DNA from: Igneacidithiobacillus copahuensis
GTDB taxonomy: Bacteria; Pseudomonadota; Gammaproteobacteria; Acidithiobacillales; Acidithiobacillaceae
NCBI RefSeq assembly: GCF_018854015.1
Contig: NZ_JAAXYO010000066.1
Location: forward strand, 1-64,000
Length of the DNA: 64,000 bases
Direction of reading: 5' to 3'
Position numbers and translations under genes: made by a program. Under the pieces are notes generated by a model. It saw nothing but the letters and a program-made list of their open reading frames with translations, was not told where the DNA came from and did no database searches. Of the stretch, positions 50,466 through 60,083 are shown one piece after another (within the stretch, counting starts at the first letter, position 1; every line of letters begins with the position of its first letter).

Positions 50466-52910
50466 TTACATGGCGCGTGTCTGCCATCCCCCTCCCGGCA
50501 ACCGCTCGTGCAATGTGCCGTCTTCATTGATCTGGAAGAGGATGATCCAGCGTTTATCGACCAGATTCGTCAGCACGGCGTGGGCAGCGATGATCTGATC
50601 CATAGCCGCTTGCGGCGCCTCGATGAACACCGACAAGCGCAGCGGCTCGTGGCGCAGCTCGTAGCCATCGAGTAGCGACTGCACGGCCAGGCCCACACGC
50701 AGGTCACCGCCGTTGCCCTCGAGAACGCCGACCAGGCCACCGACGACATTGTGCAGCACCTTGTTACCGCTACCCTGGCGCAGGTTGTCCACCGTCGAGC
50801 CGTAGTACTGCAGATTGATCCAGCTCGCCACCACCAGTGGTGCGGTCATGATCAGGGTCAGGACGGCAAAATCGGCGTCCTTTTTCGCGTCGTAGTCGTG
50901 CAGAAAGGCGCGACCTGCCAGATTGGCGCCCGCCGTGCGCCAGCGCGGTGCGGCGATGAAGGCCGCATTACCCGCCAAGGCCCACTCCGGACGCACCTGC
51001 GACCAGTCCTTGCCCCGCCAGGTCAGCAAGCGTTCGGCCTGTTGCGAGTCACTTACCCCGGGGACGAGCTTGGTGATCCGCTCCAGGCGGGTGAGATCCC
51101 CAGCACGCTGCAGGGCCTCGCGTACCTCCTGCAACAACTCCGGTGCTGGTGCCAGCGAAGACGGATACAACTGCGTCTGGTCCAGGGTAGTGTCGTGCAT
51201 ACCCGCCAGGAATACGGTGTCGGAGGGGATAGCTATCCCTCGCTGCCGCAACCCGCTGCGTACCGCCGCATCGTTGAGCAGGTCGACGGTCACCCGGGCG
51301 CTGACCTCCCCGGTCTGGCCGGCACAGGCGCCACAGTCAAGACCCGCTCGGTGGGCATTGTTGGTGGTCGTGCTGCCATGTCCAAACAACAGTACCAGCT
51401 CGGCAAAGCTTTGCGTCAGCCCCAGGCCGCGCAGGATTTCTTCGGCAAGCTCCGTCTTGGCCTCCGCCTTGGCTTCCGCGTTACCGGTGAAAGCCGCATC
51501 GGCAAGCACCGGATGCACCTGGCGCATCTCGTCCGCGCTCAGCCCCGCCTGATCCGGTGCCTGGGACGGTTGTTGCCAGCCTAGGCTTTCGCTCAACATG
51601 CGGAAGCCATAGGCCACTCCAGAGGACTCGACGAAGGAAAAGCAGGACGCTGCCGCGGTCTTGAACTGTTTCCATTCTGCCCGCCGACGCAGGCGTCCGA
51701 GGCGCTTCTCCTGCAGATTGCCGGGCAGCGACTCCTGCGCTGTCATCTTGGCGGGCAGCAGGACCGGGAGATGACCACGGGCATGGCATTCTCCCGCCCG
51801 CTGGTACTGCAACGGCACCCCGAAAAATCCGGCAAAGCCGATGGTCTGCGCGTCCTCCATGACCGATTCGAGATGGCGCCGAAAGACCTCCGAGCGCACG
51901 TCGATGCAGAAGGCCGCCTGCAAGCGGGGACGCGTGGCAGACGCTACCGGTGAGTCCTCCCGACGGCGATGGAACTGCCGCGCAATCCCCTGGCGAAAGT
52001 TCTTTTCCAGGGCACGCAGGCATGCCTCGCGCAGCTCCATCTCCCGTTGTAATGGCTGGACCTCACCATGCTGCCAACGACGTAGCCCGTTACGCCACTG
52101 CTTGCGCTTCTCTGGGCTGGCAAAGGCGTGCAGCATCGCCTCCCAGACCAGGCGGATACTCAAGAGCTCCGGCAGATCGCTGCGACTTTTCCCCTGCAAC
52201 TCCGCCTGCCAAACCTGGTAGCGGCACCAACTGGCCCAACCACCGATGGACTTCAGCAAGGCGAGGAGGTAGTCGGAGAGCAGTCCATCGGGGATCTGCA
52301 GAATTTCCAGGGCCCACTGGCGCGCCGCCGCGGCTTCCCTCGGTACCTGCAGCAGGATCCGGCGGATATCGCCAATGCCGATGACACTGGCGCTGCGATT
52401 GCGCAGTGCATACTGCCGCCAAGCATCGAAGAGCCCCTGTTCGTCCGCCGCACCAGGACGCGTCCAGGCCGCCTGGCCGCGATCATAGTACGCCGCCAGA
52501 AACTGTCCAATCTGATCGAGCAGGAAGTCTTCCAGGGCCGGGGCATCCGGTCGGTGCAGGACATTGCTGAGCAGGGCCAGCGGCTGCGTCGGTGGCGTCT
52601 CCTCGCGGCGAAGATAGCGATGCACCTCACTGCTGCTCAGGGTCTGAGCGAAATCCGCGGCCGCCGCCTGCACGTCCTCGATGCGCATCTTGCCGGCTTC
52701 CCACTGCTGGCGAAACCAGGAGCGGTCGAGGAAGAGTTTTTCACCGGAGAGACGGTTCAGATATACCGCCGTCTCGGCAAAATCCTGTTCCACGAAGCCC
52801 CAATAGGGGTTGACGGCAACAAAGGAGTCCAAAGGCCAAACCGGCGCGATGCGGGCACAGGCTTGCTGTACAGCCTCTTCCCACTGCTTCTGCATGATCT
52901 CTTCTTTCAT
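50466..52910 (-). CDS. dabA: Inorganic carbon transporter subunit DabA (DUF2309)
   Basis: The large cytosolic subunit of the DAB bicarbonate/CO2-accumulating complex, 814 residues. It has a beta-carbonic-anhydrase-like zinc site: Cys335 and Asp337 in CIDVRSEVFRRHLE, His511 in FGHGSTTTNNAHRAG and Cys526 in LDCGACAGQTGEVSAR, the same order as in Halothiobacillus DabA. It would hydrate CO2 unidirectionally, powered by DabB. Its start overlaps the dabB stop (ATGA), so the two are coupled. This supports autotrophic growth by CO2 fixation. Confidence 0.93.
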   Translation of the reverse strand: MKEEIMQKQWEEAVQQACARIAPVWPLDSFVAVNPYWGFVEQDFAETAVYLNRLSGEKLFLDRSWFRQQWEAGKMRIEDVQAAAADFAQTLSSSEVHRYLRREETPPTQPLALLSNVLHRPDAPALEDFLLDQIGQFLAAYYDRGQAAWTRPGAADEQGLFDAWRQYALRNRSASVIGIGDIRRILLQVPREAAAARQWALEILQIPDGLLSDYLLALLKSIGGWASWCRYQVWQAELQGKSRSDLPELLSIRLVWEAMLHAFASPEKRKQWRNGLRRWQHGEVQPLQREMELREACLRALEKNFRQGIARQFHRRREDSPVASATRPRLQAAFCIDVRSEVFRRHLESVMEDAQTIGFAGFFGVPLQYQRAGECHARGHLPVLLPAKMTAQESLPGNLQEKRLGRLRRRAEWKQFKTAAASCFSFVESSGVAYGFRMLSESLGWQQPSQAPDQAGLSADEMRQVHPVLADAAFTGNAEAKAEAKTELAEEILRGLGLTQSFAELVLLFGHGSTTTNNAHRAGLDCGACAGQTGEVSARVTVDLLNDAAVRSGLRQRGIAIPSDTVFLAGMHDTTLDQTQLYPSSLAPAPELLQEVREALQRAGDLTRLERITKLVPGVSDSQQAERLLTWRGKDWSQVRPEWALAGNAAFIAAPRWRTAGANLAGRAFLHDYDAKKDADFAVLTLIMTAPLVVASWINLQYYGSTVDNLRQGSGNKVLHNVVGGLVGVLEGNGGDLRVGLAVQSLLDGYELRHEPLRLSVFIEAPQAAMDQIIAAHAVLTNLVDKRWIILFQINEDGTLHERLPGGGWQTRAM

Positions 52911-54577
52911 CGTCCACCTCCCGCAGTATTCGTGATCTCATCAGACTCCAGGGTCGCAAACTCCATCCTCGGTCCCTGTTTTTCGACGGCAAACTTCTCT
53001 GGCCATAGCCGATAGGCAATCCTCTCGATCCAGAGGTCTACGTAGAGGCCGTTGTACAAGGCCACATAGAGACTCTGTTGCCAGGCTACCGGCAGCTGCA
53101 TCCTTCCCGGCCCCTGAATCCAGGAGAGGAACAGAAAGGTCAGCATCACCCAGGCGGCAAAGACCTGGTAGTGGACGGAATTGCTGACGGTGACAGCGAA
53201 ATCCGGCCCAAAGAAGCCATGAAAGAGTATGTGCAGCACGTAGTAGACCAGCATCATCAGTACCGCCAGAACGGCTGCGCCGGCACGGCTACCCCAGCTG
53301 GGAAACAGCGCCCCCTTGATGAAGATCTGCGACATGGCGATACCAATGATGACCACAATCGCGAGGGTCACCGGGTGCCCGAGAGGTTGCAGCGCAAAAG
53401 CCAGGGCCAACCCCATAGACGCCGCCAAACCCAACAGCGTACCGAGAAGCCAGGTCGCAAAGCCGCCCTTCTCTGCCTGCGGCTTCAGCTGCCGTAACTG
53501 GTCCACCCCACTACTGGAACTGAGGAAGGCGTGCGCCTTGTACAAGGAGTGTCCCAACAAGTGCAACAGGGCCAGATAAAAGAGCCCCAAACCCAATTCC
53601 AGCAACATGAAACCCAACTGTGCCACCGTCGACCAGGCCAGAGAGGACTTGATTGCCGTTTGCGTGATCATGACCAGCGAGGCAATCGCCAGAGTCAGCA
53701 AGCCAATGGCTCCCAAAAAGAGCAGAGCAGACTCTTCGCGCAGGAGCAGCGGGCTCATGCGCATGGCGACAATGGCACCACTATAGACCACACCGGCGTG
53801 CATCAAGGCCGAAACCGGGGTTGGCGCTTCCATGACCTGGATCAGCCAGCCATGGAACGGAAACTGGGCACTTTTCAGGATCACCGCAAAGACCAGGAAC
53901 CAGGCCGCCAGCTGCAACTGCCAGGGGAAGGCTGGAGACTGGGCAAGGACAGCGATCTTGCTGAACTCCAGCGTTCCCGCGCCAATCGCCGTCAGGCCGC
54001 TGGCGAGCAGCAGAAAAAGATCGGCAGCACGACTGAACAGTGATTTTTTGTGCGCCGCCATGATCGCCTTGCGCCGGTCGTCATAGAAATCGAGAAGACG
54101 GTGCAGGCTGAAGCCCGTGGCAGTGATCGCCAGGGTGAAGAATCCCAGGTTACCGGCAATGGTCACCAGCAGAAAAAAACCGCCGGTGAGGGCAAGGAGA
54201 CGAAAGAAGCGCGCCTGCGCCCGGTCGCCGTCCAGATATTCGACACTGAATCGCGCCAGGATCATCAACACAAAGGACACCAAAGGCGCCAGCAACATGG
54301 TCATGGCGTTGAGCTGCACCGACAGGTCGAGATGCGCCGCAGTGGCCGGCAAGGGCAGCGCGAACAGGACAAAGTCTCCCTGTGCACCCAGGGCGTAGCC
54401 CACGACTGCTGCCAGCGCAAGCAAAAATCCGGTGACGGACACAAACTGGATCCGCGCCCGGTAGCGCTGCGCCGAGACCACTCCGGGAAGCGCCTTGGGC
54501 AGGGCAGCCAAGATGTACAAAAGCGGTGTGATCAACAACAGACCGCCCGTGACGGCGGTCAAGAGGTTGGTATTCAT
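52907..54577 (-). CDS. dabB: Inorganic carbon transporter subunit DabB (NuoL/MrpA-like)
   Basis: A membrane subunit of the proton-conducting transporter family that energises DabA, 556 residues and about 14 to 16 helices. SAQFPFHGWLIQVMEAPTPV and SALMHAGVVYSGAIVAMRM are the NuoL/Mrp signature, including the Lys and His of the proton path; SLAWSTVAQLGFMLLELGLG follows. It is set apart from the nuo operon and is directly followed by dabA. The ATG at 54577 with caggag is chosen over earlier starts. Confidence 0.92.
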   Translation of the reverse strand: MNTNLLTAVTGGLLLITPLLYILAALPKALPGVVSAQRYRARIQFVSVTGFLLALAAVVGYALGAQGDFVLFALPLPATAAHLDLSVQLNAMTMLLAPLVSFVLMILARFSVEYLDGDRAQARFFRLLALTGGFFLLVTIAGNLGFFTLAITATGFSLHRLLDFYDDRRKAIMAAHKKSLFSRAADLFLLLASGLTAIGAGTLEFSKIAVLAQSPAFPWQLQLAAWFLVFAVILKSAQFPFHGWLIQVMEAPTPVSALMHAGVVYSGAIVAMRMSPLLLREESALLFLGAIGLLTLAIASLVMITQTAIKSSLAWSTVAQLGFMLLELGLGLFYLALLHLLGHSLYKAHAFLSSSSGVDQLRQLKPQAEKGGFATWLLGTLLGLAASMGLALAFALQPLGHPVTLAIVVIIGIAMSQIFIKGALFPSWGSRAGAAVLAVLMMLVYYVLHILFHGFFGPDFAVTVSNSVHYQVFAAWVMLTFLFLSWIQGPGRMQLPVAWQQSLYVALYNGLYVDLWIERIAYRLWPEKFAVEKQGPRMEFATLESDEITNTAGGGR

Positions 54578-54636
54578 GAAGGATCTCCTGCTTGTACCCG
54601 ATATTGGGCACGAGCAGAGAGTATCCAAGAACATAT

Positions 54637-54680
54637 ATAGAATATAATTTTTTATTATAAATTATTATATTTACTATAAT
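54637..54680. promoter_or_regulatory. AT-rich control region between dabB and the TMEM175 gene
   Basis: A strongly AT-rich block in otherwise GC-rich DNA between divergent genes. aatataattt (54641-54650) and aaattattatatt (54659-54671) form an imperfect dyad. TTA-N7-TTA at 54652-54664 fits the TNA-N7-TNA core of CbbR-type LysR sites, though such matches are cheap in AT-rich DNA. tataat (54675-54680) could be a -10 for the plus-strand gene. Confidence 0.45.
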
Positions 54681-54761
54681 CTATGTGTTTCGCGCTTGGC
54701 TTGCGAGCAATAGTGGTGAGACACTGCGGCTATCTGTTGCCATGGAATGCCGTGACTCGTT

Positions 54762-55352
<591 letters not shown>

Positions 55353-55356
55353 GGGT

Positions 55357-55662
55357 TCAGCAGCTTCCCCCACGGCACAGCCAGGCATCGCGCACCACCC
55401 CATCACTACCCAGAACCACATGCAACTCGCCCTGCTGACGCAGGCGTTGCCGCTCGGCGGCACCAAAACCGATTTCTTCCTCGAAATCGACCAGACAGCT
55501 GAGCAGATTCTGGTCCTGACCGCTTTCTACCAATCGACACTGGCAGTGGGCGCCATCCCGCACGGCCACCCCGCCAATACTGGTAAAGCTGGCCAGCATT
55601 TGGTGCGCATCCAGATAATCCAGGATTCTCTCCTGCACCTGCGACTCATCCCACAGCGCCAT
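55357..55662 (-). CDS. Uncharacterised 101-residue Cys-containing protein
   Basis: A small soluble protein. The start is set at 55662 because aaggag lies six bases upstream; an ATG six bases earlier would sit on the RBS. It holds AHCQCRLVESG and ends WLCRGGSC, so CxC and CxxxxC pairs could bind metal or form disulfides. LLSCLVDFEEEIGFGAAERQ and GELHVVLGSDGVVRDAW suggest an alpha/beta fold. I do not recognise the family. It is convergent with the TMEM175 gene (4-base gap). Confidence 0.6.
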   Translation of the reverse strand: MALWDESQVQERILDYLDAHQMLASFTSIGGVAVRDGAHCQCRLVESGQDQNLLSCLVDFEEEIGFGAAERQRLRQQGELHVVLGSDGVVRDAWLCRGGSC

Positions 55663-55776
55663 AGTCATCTCCTTGGGACGAAAGCCCCACTTCGCTTCTC
55701 CGCTGCTTTCAGCATAGTGCAGTCGTGGGCGATTTTCTTTGCCTAGATCCGTATCCCAGGCCTCGGCGCGACGGAT

Positions 55777-55805
55777 CTGCCAGGCACGTTTTTCTTGACT
55801 ATACT
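55777..55805 (+). promoter_or_regulatory. Candidate nuo operon promoter
   Basis: ctgcca (55777-55782), a 17-base spacer and TATACT (55800-55805). Transcription would begin near 55812, 20 bases before nuoA, leaving room for the aaggag RBS. The -35 is only a 4/6 match. Confidence 0.4.
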
Positions 55806-55831
55806 CTTAGCAAAGTCGCAAGGAGAGCCGA

Positions 55832-56191
55832 ATGCCCCTGCACCATGCCGCCGCCGTTGCCGTATTTGCCCTGCTCGCACTGGGCCTGTTGCTCGGGCTG
55901 TTGATGCTGGCACGCTACCTGGGCGGCCGCCATCCGAGTAGCAACAAGGACATCCCTTTCGAAAGCGGCCTGGGCGTCAGTACGGCCACGCATCCCGCTA
56001 CTCCCATTCGTTTTTATCTGCTGGCGGTTTCCTTCCTGGTCTTTGAGCTCGAAGGCGCCTTTCTGTACGCCTGGGCGGTCGCTTTTCATGGTCTGCCACC
56101 GGCGGCACTCTGGGGTGGGATCGCCTTTCTCGTCATTCTTGCCCTGGGCTGGCTCTACGAATGGGCGATGGGAGGCCTACGATGGACATGA
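55832..56191 (+). CDS. nuoA: NADH-quinone oxidoreductase subunit A
   Basis: A small membrane subunit of complex I, 119 residues, three helices. KDIPFESGLGVSTATHPATP and RFYLLAVSFLVFELEGAFLY contain the conserved loop next to the quinone cavity and the acidic residues of helix 2. It is the first gene of the operon, with aaggag upstream. Confidence 0.93.
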   Translation: MPLHHAAAVAVFALLALGLLLGLLMLARYLGGRHPSSNKDIPFESGLGVSTATHPATPIRFYLLAVSFLVFELEGAFLYAWAVAFHGLPPAALWGGIAFLVILALGWLYEWAMGGLRWT

Positions 56192-56667
56192 AGCGTGGGC
56201 CACTGGCCTTCTTTGCCGGACGACTGGATGAGATCATTGCCTGGAGTCGCGCTGGTTCGCTGTGGCCGCTCAACTTTGGCACCTCGTGCTGCTTCATCGA
56301 GATGGTGGCGGCGCTTACCCCGCGACACGACCTGGCCCGCTTTGGCGCCGAGGTGATCCGCAGTTCGCCACGGCAGGCGGACGTGCTGATCTGCTCCGGT
56401 ACCGTCTTTGCCAAGATGGCGCCGATGATCGTCGAACTTTATGAGCAAATGCTGGAACCCAAGTGGGTAATTTCGATGGGCTCCTGCTCCAATTCCGGGG
56501 GTATGTATGACGTCTATAGCGTGGTACAGGGGCTCGATCAGATCCTGCCGGTGGATGTCTACGTGCCGGGCTGCCCGCCGCGCCCCGAGGCCCTGATGGA
56601 TGGCTTGCTGCTCTTGCAGCGGAAGATTCGCGCCCGCCCGGCCCGGGTTCTGGCGCAGGAGAACTGA
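56182..56667 (+). CDS. nuoB: NADH-quinone oxidoreductase subunit B
   Basis: The subunit with cluster N2, the last iron-sulfur centre before quinone, 161 residues. Cys ligands lie in GTSCCFIEMVA (adjacent pair), GSCSNSGGMYD and VPGCPPRPEAL. The ATG at 56182 follows ggagg by six bases; a second ATG at 56188 overlaps the nuoA stop and is also possible. Confidence 0.94.
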   Translation: MDMKRGPLAFFAGRLDEIIAWSRAGSLWPLNFGTSCCFIEMVAALTPRHDLARFGAEVIRSSPRQADVLICSGTVFAKMAPMIVELYEQMLEPKWVISMGSCSNSGGMYDVYSVVQGLDQILPVDVYVPGCPPRPEALMDGLLLLQRKIRARPARVLAQEN

Positions 56668-58349
56668 TGCTGCTCGCCGAGATCCTGCAGCGCCGCTTCG
56701 CCGCTCATCCTGCCGGTGACGCGCGCGACGAGCTGCCGGATTTCTGGCTACCGGAAAGTCAGATCCTCCCCGCCTTGGCCTACCTCCGGCAGGAGCGCGA
56801 GCCCGCCATGCGCCTTCTCTTCGACCTGACCGCGCGGGAAGAGGAGACTGCAAGCGGAAGTCAGCTCTGCCTGATCTACCACTTGCACAGCCTGCAGCCC
56901 GGCGACTGGCTGCGTCTGCGTGTGTCCCTGACGGGCGAAAAGGCGCCCAGTTGTTGTGCGATCTATCCCGCGGCCAACTGGTATGAGCGGGAGATCTATG
57001 ACCTCTTTGGCATCGTCTTCACCAGGCATCCCGATCTGCGTCGCATCCTGCTGAGCCCAGACTGGGAGGGACACCCCCTGCGCAAGGCCGAGCCTCTCCG
57101 CGCCACCGAGCGCCCGCCCCTGCGCTTTGAGCGCGGCTGCCTGCAGGAGCAGCTCGCCGTCTACAATCCCGAAGACGCCCCCGGCGAAGGAGAAATGCTG
57201 CTCAATGTCGGGCCGCACCATCCCGGCACCCACGGCATCCTGCGCTATCGCCTGCGTCTGCGCGGCGAGCGCGTCGTGAGCGTCGATCCCGACATCGGCT
57301 ATCACCATCGCGGCGTCGAAAAAATTGCCGAGGGACACAGCTACCACAATTTCATCCCCTATACCGATCGCGTCGATTACCTGGGTGGCGTACTCGGCGA
57401 GTGGCCCTACCTGCGCGCCGTCGAGACCCTGGCGGACATCCGCGTGCCCGAACGCGCCGAAGGGATCCGCACCCTGCTGGCAGAGATTTGCCGCATCGAG
57501 TCGCATCTAGTCTGGTTGGGCAGTTATGGCAATGACCTCGGCACCATGGGTCCGGCGTTTTATGCCTTTCGCGACCGCTCCCTGCTCCTCGATCTGATCG
57601 AAGACTTCACCGGCGGACGCCTGCATCCGCAGTTTTTTCGCATTGGCGGGGTAGCCGAGGATTTGCCGGAGGACTGGCAAGAAAAGCTGCGCCCAGTCCT
57701 TGATCGCGTCGAAGCCGGCCTGCGCGATACCCAAGCGCTCAGCATCGATAATGACATCTTCCGCGCCCGCACCCGCGGCATTGGCCAGGTGAGTACCGCC
57801 ATGGCCGAGCGCTGGGGAGCGACCAGTATCGTCCTGCGCAGCACCGGCAGCGCCTGGGATCTGCGCAAAACCGAACCCTACGGATTCTATCCGCAATTGC
57901 AGTTTGCCGTGCCCACCGCCAGCGACGGCGACGCCTGGAGCCGCACCGCCCTGCACCTGGAAGAGATTCACGAGAGCATCACTATCCTGCGCCAGCTGCT
58001 GAGGATGATGCCCTCCGGCCCGGTGCTCGCGCGCGATGCTGCCGAGGCGCTGATGCCCAAGGACCGCACCCTGCAAGACATCGAGACCCTGATCCACCAC
58101 TTCGAGCAGATGGCGGCGGAATTTGGCCCACCCGCCGGGGTGGCCCTGGGGCTGGGGGAGTCGGCGCGCGGGATGCTGGGGTATTTTGTCTGCAGCGATG
58201 GTGGCCCGCGCCCGCAGCGCCTGCGGGTGCGCACAGGCTCCTTTCCGCATGTGCAGATGATCACCGAGCTGGGGCAGGGTCTCGCCATTCCCGACTTCAT
58301 CGCCAGTATTGGATCCTTGGATTATGTCCTCGCCGACCTCGACCGCTGA
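56667..58349 (+). CDS. nuoCD: NADH-quinone oxidoreductase subunit CD (fused)
   Basis: A single 560-residue chain joining NuoC (about 1-165; NWYEREIYDLFGIVFTRHPD, LRRILLSPDWEGHPLRK) and NuoD (about 175-560; LLNVGPHHPGTHGILRYRLR, GYHHRGVEKIAEGHSYHNFI, GSLDYVLADLDR). The linker is about 15 residues. The NuoD quinone-site His is kept in HHPGTHG. The fusion occurs in enterobacteria and some other groups. Its start shares one base with the nuoB stop (TGATG). Confidence 0.94.
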   Translation: MLLAEILQRRFAAHPAGDARDELPDFWLPESQILPALAYLRQEREPAMRLLFDLTAREEETASGSQLCLIYHLHSLQPGDWLRLRVSLTGEKAPSCCAIYPAANWYEREIYDLFGIVFTRHPDLRRILLSPDWEGHPLRKAEPLRATERPPLRFERGCLQEQLAVYNPEDAPGEGEMLLNVGPHHPGTHGILRYRLRLRGERVVSVDPDIGYHHRGVEKIAEGHSYHNFIPYTDRVDYLGGVLGEWPYLRAVETLADIRVPERAEGIRTLLAEICRIESHLVWLGSYGNDLGTMGPAFYAFRDRSLLLDLIEDFTGGRLHPQFFRIGGVAEDLPEDWQEKLRPVLDRVEAGLRDTQALSIDNDIFRARTRGIGQVSTAMAERWGATSIVLRSTGSAWDLRKTEPYGFYPQLQFAVPTASDGDAWSRTALHLEEIHESITILRQLLRMMPSGPVLARDAAEALMPKDRTLQDIETLIHHFEQMAAEFGPPAGVALGLGESARGMLGYFVCSDGGPRPQRLRVRTGSFPHVQMITELGQGLAIPDFIASIGSLDYVLADLDR

Positions 58350-58824
58350 AAGCGTACCCACAACCCTGCTCAGCCGCTTGCAGCAGGTGGTGGAACATGC
58401 GGGCAGCCATCCGGAGGCCGCCGTCTGCGATCTGTTGCGCATCCTGCAGGCGGAACACGGCTGGATCGATGACGAGCGACTGCAGCTGGTAGCGCGTCTC
58501 TGCGGCATCAGCCCGGTGCGGGTGGAGGAACTCTGCACCTTTTATCCCCTGGTGTTGCGCGAGGATCCCGGACGCCATGTGCTGCGCATCTGTGACAGCA
58601 TCGCCTGCCATCTTGCCGGCGCACCCGGATTGTTGCGGATGGCGGTGGCGCAGAGCGGCGTGCCCCTCGGCCAGAGCAACGGGCACTACAGCGTCCTGCC
58701 GCATGTCTGCCTGGGCCTCTGCGAGCGCGCGCCAGCGGCCTTTGTCGATGGCAAGAACACGGTTGCGCCCCTCAGCGCCGAGGCCCTGCGCCAGCTACTC
58801 CAGGGCTGGGAGCGCGAGTCATGA
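58324..58824 (+). CDS. nuoE: NADH-quinone oxidoreductase subunit E
   Basis: The thioredoxin-fold [2Fe-2S] subunit of the NADH module, 166 residues. Cluster N1a ligands are visible as CDSIAC and CLGLC; VEELCTFYPLV precedes them. The start lies 26 bases inside nuoCD and has only a weak ggatccttgg upstream, so coupling is likely. Confidence 0.92.
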   Translation: MSSPTSTAESVPTTLLSRLQQVVEHAGSHPEAAVCDLLRILQAEHGWIDDERLQLVARLCGISPVRVEELCTFYPLVLREDPGRHVLRICDSIACHLAGAPGLLRMAVAQSGVPLGQSNGHYSVLPHVCLGLCERAPAAFVDGKNTVAPLSAEALRQLLQGWERES

Positions 58825-60083
58825 GCATTCAGCCCCTCAGTATGCTCTTTGCGAGTGACGATCCGGCCAATCTCGACGCCTATCGCGCCGTGGGGGGCTA
58901 CCAAGGGCTCACGCAGGCGCTGCAGATGTCTCCGGCAGATTTGATTGCCCTGGTGGAAAAATCCGGTCTGCGCGGCTGTGGTGGCGCGGGCTTTCCGACC
59001 GGTGTGAAATGGCGCCTGCGCGGCCTCGATGCCCCCGAGCCCCGTTATCTGGTCTGTAACCTGGATGAGACCGAGCCCGGCAGTTTCAAGGATCGCGCCC
59101 TGCTCTTTGGTGCCCCCCAGCAGATTCTCGAAGGCATGCTGATCGCCGCCCATGCCTTGGGGGTGCAGGAGGCGGTCATTTTCATCCGCGGCGAATATAC
59201 GGCCGGTGCCGAGGTCTTCGCCCGCGCCCTGGCCGCTGCCGAGGCGGCGAAATTGCTGGACCTGCCCGCCGGCCGGCTGCAACTGGACATCCATCTCTCC
59301 CTCGGACGCTACATCTGCGGGGAGGACTCCGCCATCCTCAACGCCATCGAGGGACGCCGCCCTAACCCCCGCAAGAAACCACCCCACATCTCCCAGAAAG
59401 GACTCTGGCAGCAACCCACCACCGTCAACAATGCCGAATCCTTTGCCCAGTTGCCTGGGATCCTGCGCGAGGGCGTCGAGACCTATCAGGGCTGGGGGGC
59501 CAATGGCGGGGTGGGGACCAAGCTCTACAGCGTCTGTGGGCCAGTGCAGAAGCCGGGGCTCTTTGAGCTACCCATGGGTACGACCCTGCGCGAGATTCTC
59601 TACGAACATGCGGGCGGGCCGCTGCCAGGACGGGAAATTCGCGGCGTACTGCCCGGGGGCGCCTCGACGCCCTTCGTCCAGCCCCAGGATTTCGACACCC
59701 CGATGCATTTCGATGCCATGGCGAGAATCGGCTCGCGCCTGGGCACCGGTGGTTGTATCGTCCTGGATGATCAACACTGCCCCCTCGATTTTCTCGTCGC
59801 CACCACCCGCTTCTACGCCCGCGAATCCTGCGGCTTTTGCACCCCCTGCCGCGAAGGCCTGCCCTATCTGCTATGGTTACTGGAGAGGATCGAAAGAGGA
59901 GAAGGCGAAATGCGCGATCTCGAAAAAATCGAAACTCTGGGCAAGGAGATCGCCCCCAACAGCTTCTGTGCCCTGGCCCCGGGTGCCCTGATGCCGCTGC
60001 TATCGGGGATGGTGATCTTCCGCGACGAGATCGCCACGCATGTGCAAGAAGGGCATTGTCCCTACGCGGTGCGCCATGGCTGA
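58821..60083 (+). CDS. nuoF: NADH-quinone oxidoreductase subunit F
   Basis: The FMN- and NADH-binding subunit, 420 residues. GLRGCGGAGFPTGVKW is the NADH loop, NLDETEPGSFKDR and FIRGEYTAGAEVF lie at the FMN site, and ESCGFCTPCREG with NSFCALAPG carries the N3 cluster ligands. It overlaps nuoE by ATGA. Confidence 0.95.
   Translation: MSIQPLSMLFASDDPANLDAYRAVGGYQGLTQALQMSPADLIALVEKSGLRGCGGAGFPTGVKWRLRGLDAPEPRYLVCNLDETEPGSFKDRALLFGAPQQILEGMLIAAHALGVQEAVIFIRGEYTAGAEVFARALAAAEAAKLLDLPAGRLQLDIHLSLGRYICGEDSAILNAIEGRRPNPRKKPPHISQKGLWQQPTTVNNAESFAQLPGILREGVETYQGWGANGGVGTKLYSVCGPVQKPGLFELPMGTTLREILYEHAGGPLPGREIRGVLPGGASTPFVQPQDFDTPMHFDAMARIGSRLGTGGCIVLDDQHCPLDFLVATTRFYARESCGFCTPCREGLPYLLWLLERIERGEGEMRDLEKIETLGKEIAPNSFCALAPGALMPLLSGMVIFRDEIATHVQEGHCPYAVRHG

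Noticed and set aside
55794..55799. ttgact before nuoA as a -35 element
   Set aside because: A 17-base spacer would put the -10 box on gcaagg, which is part of the RBS; the overlapping TATACT is a better -10 with a different -35.
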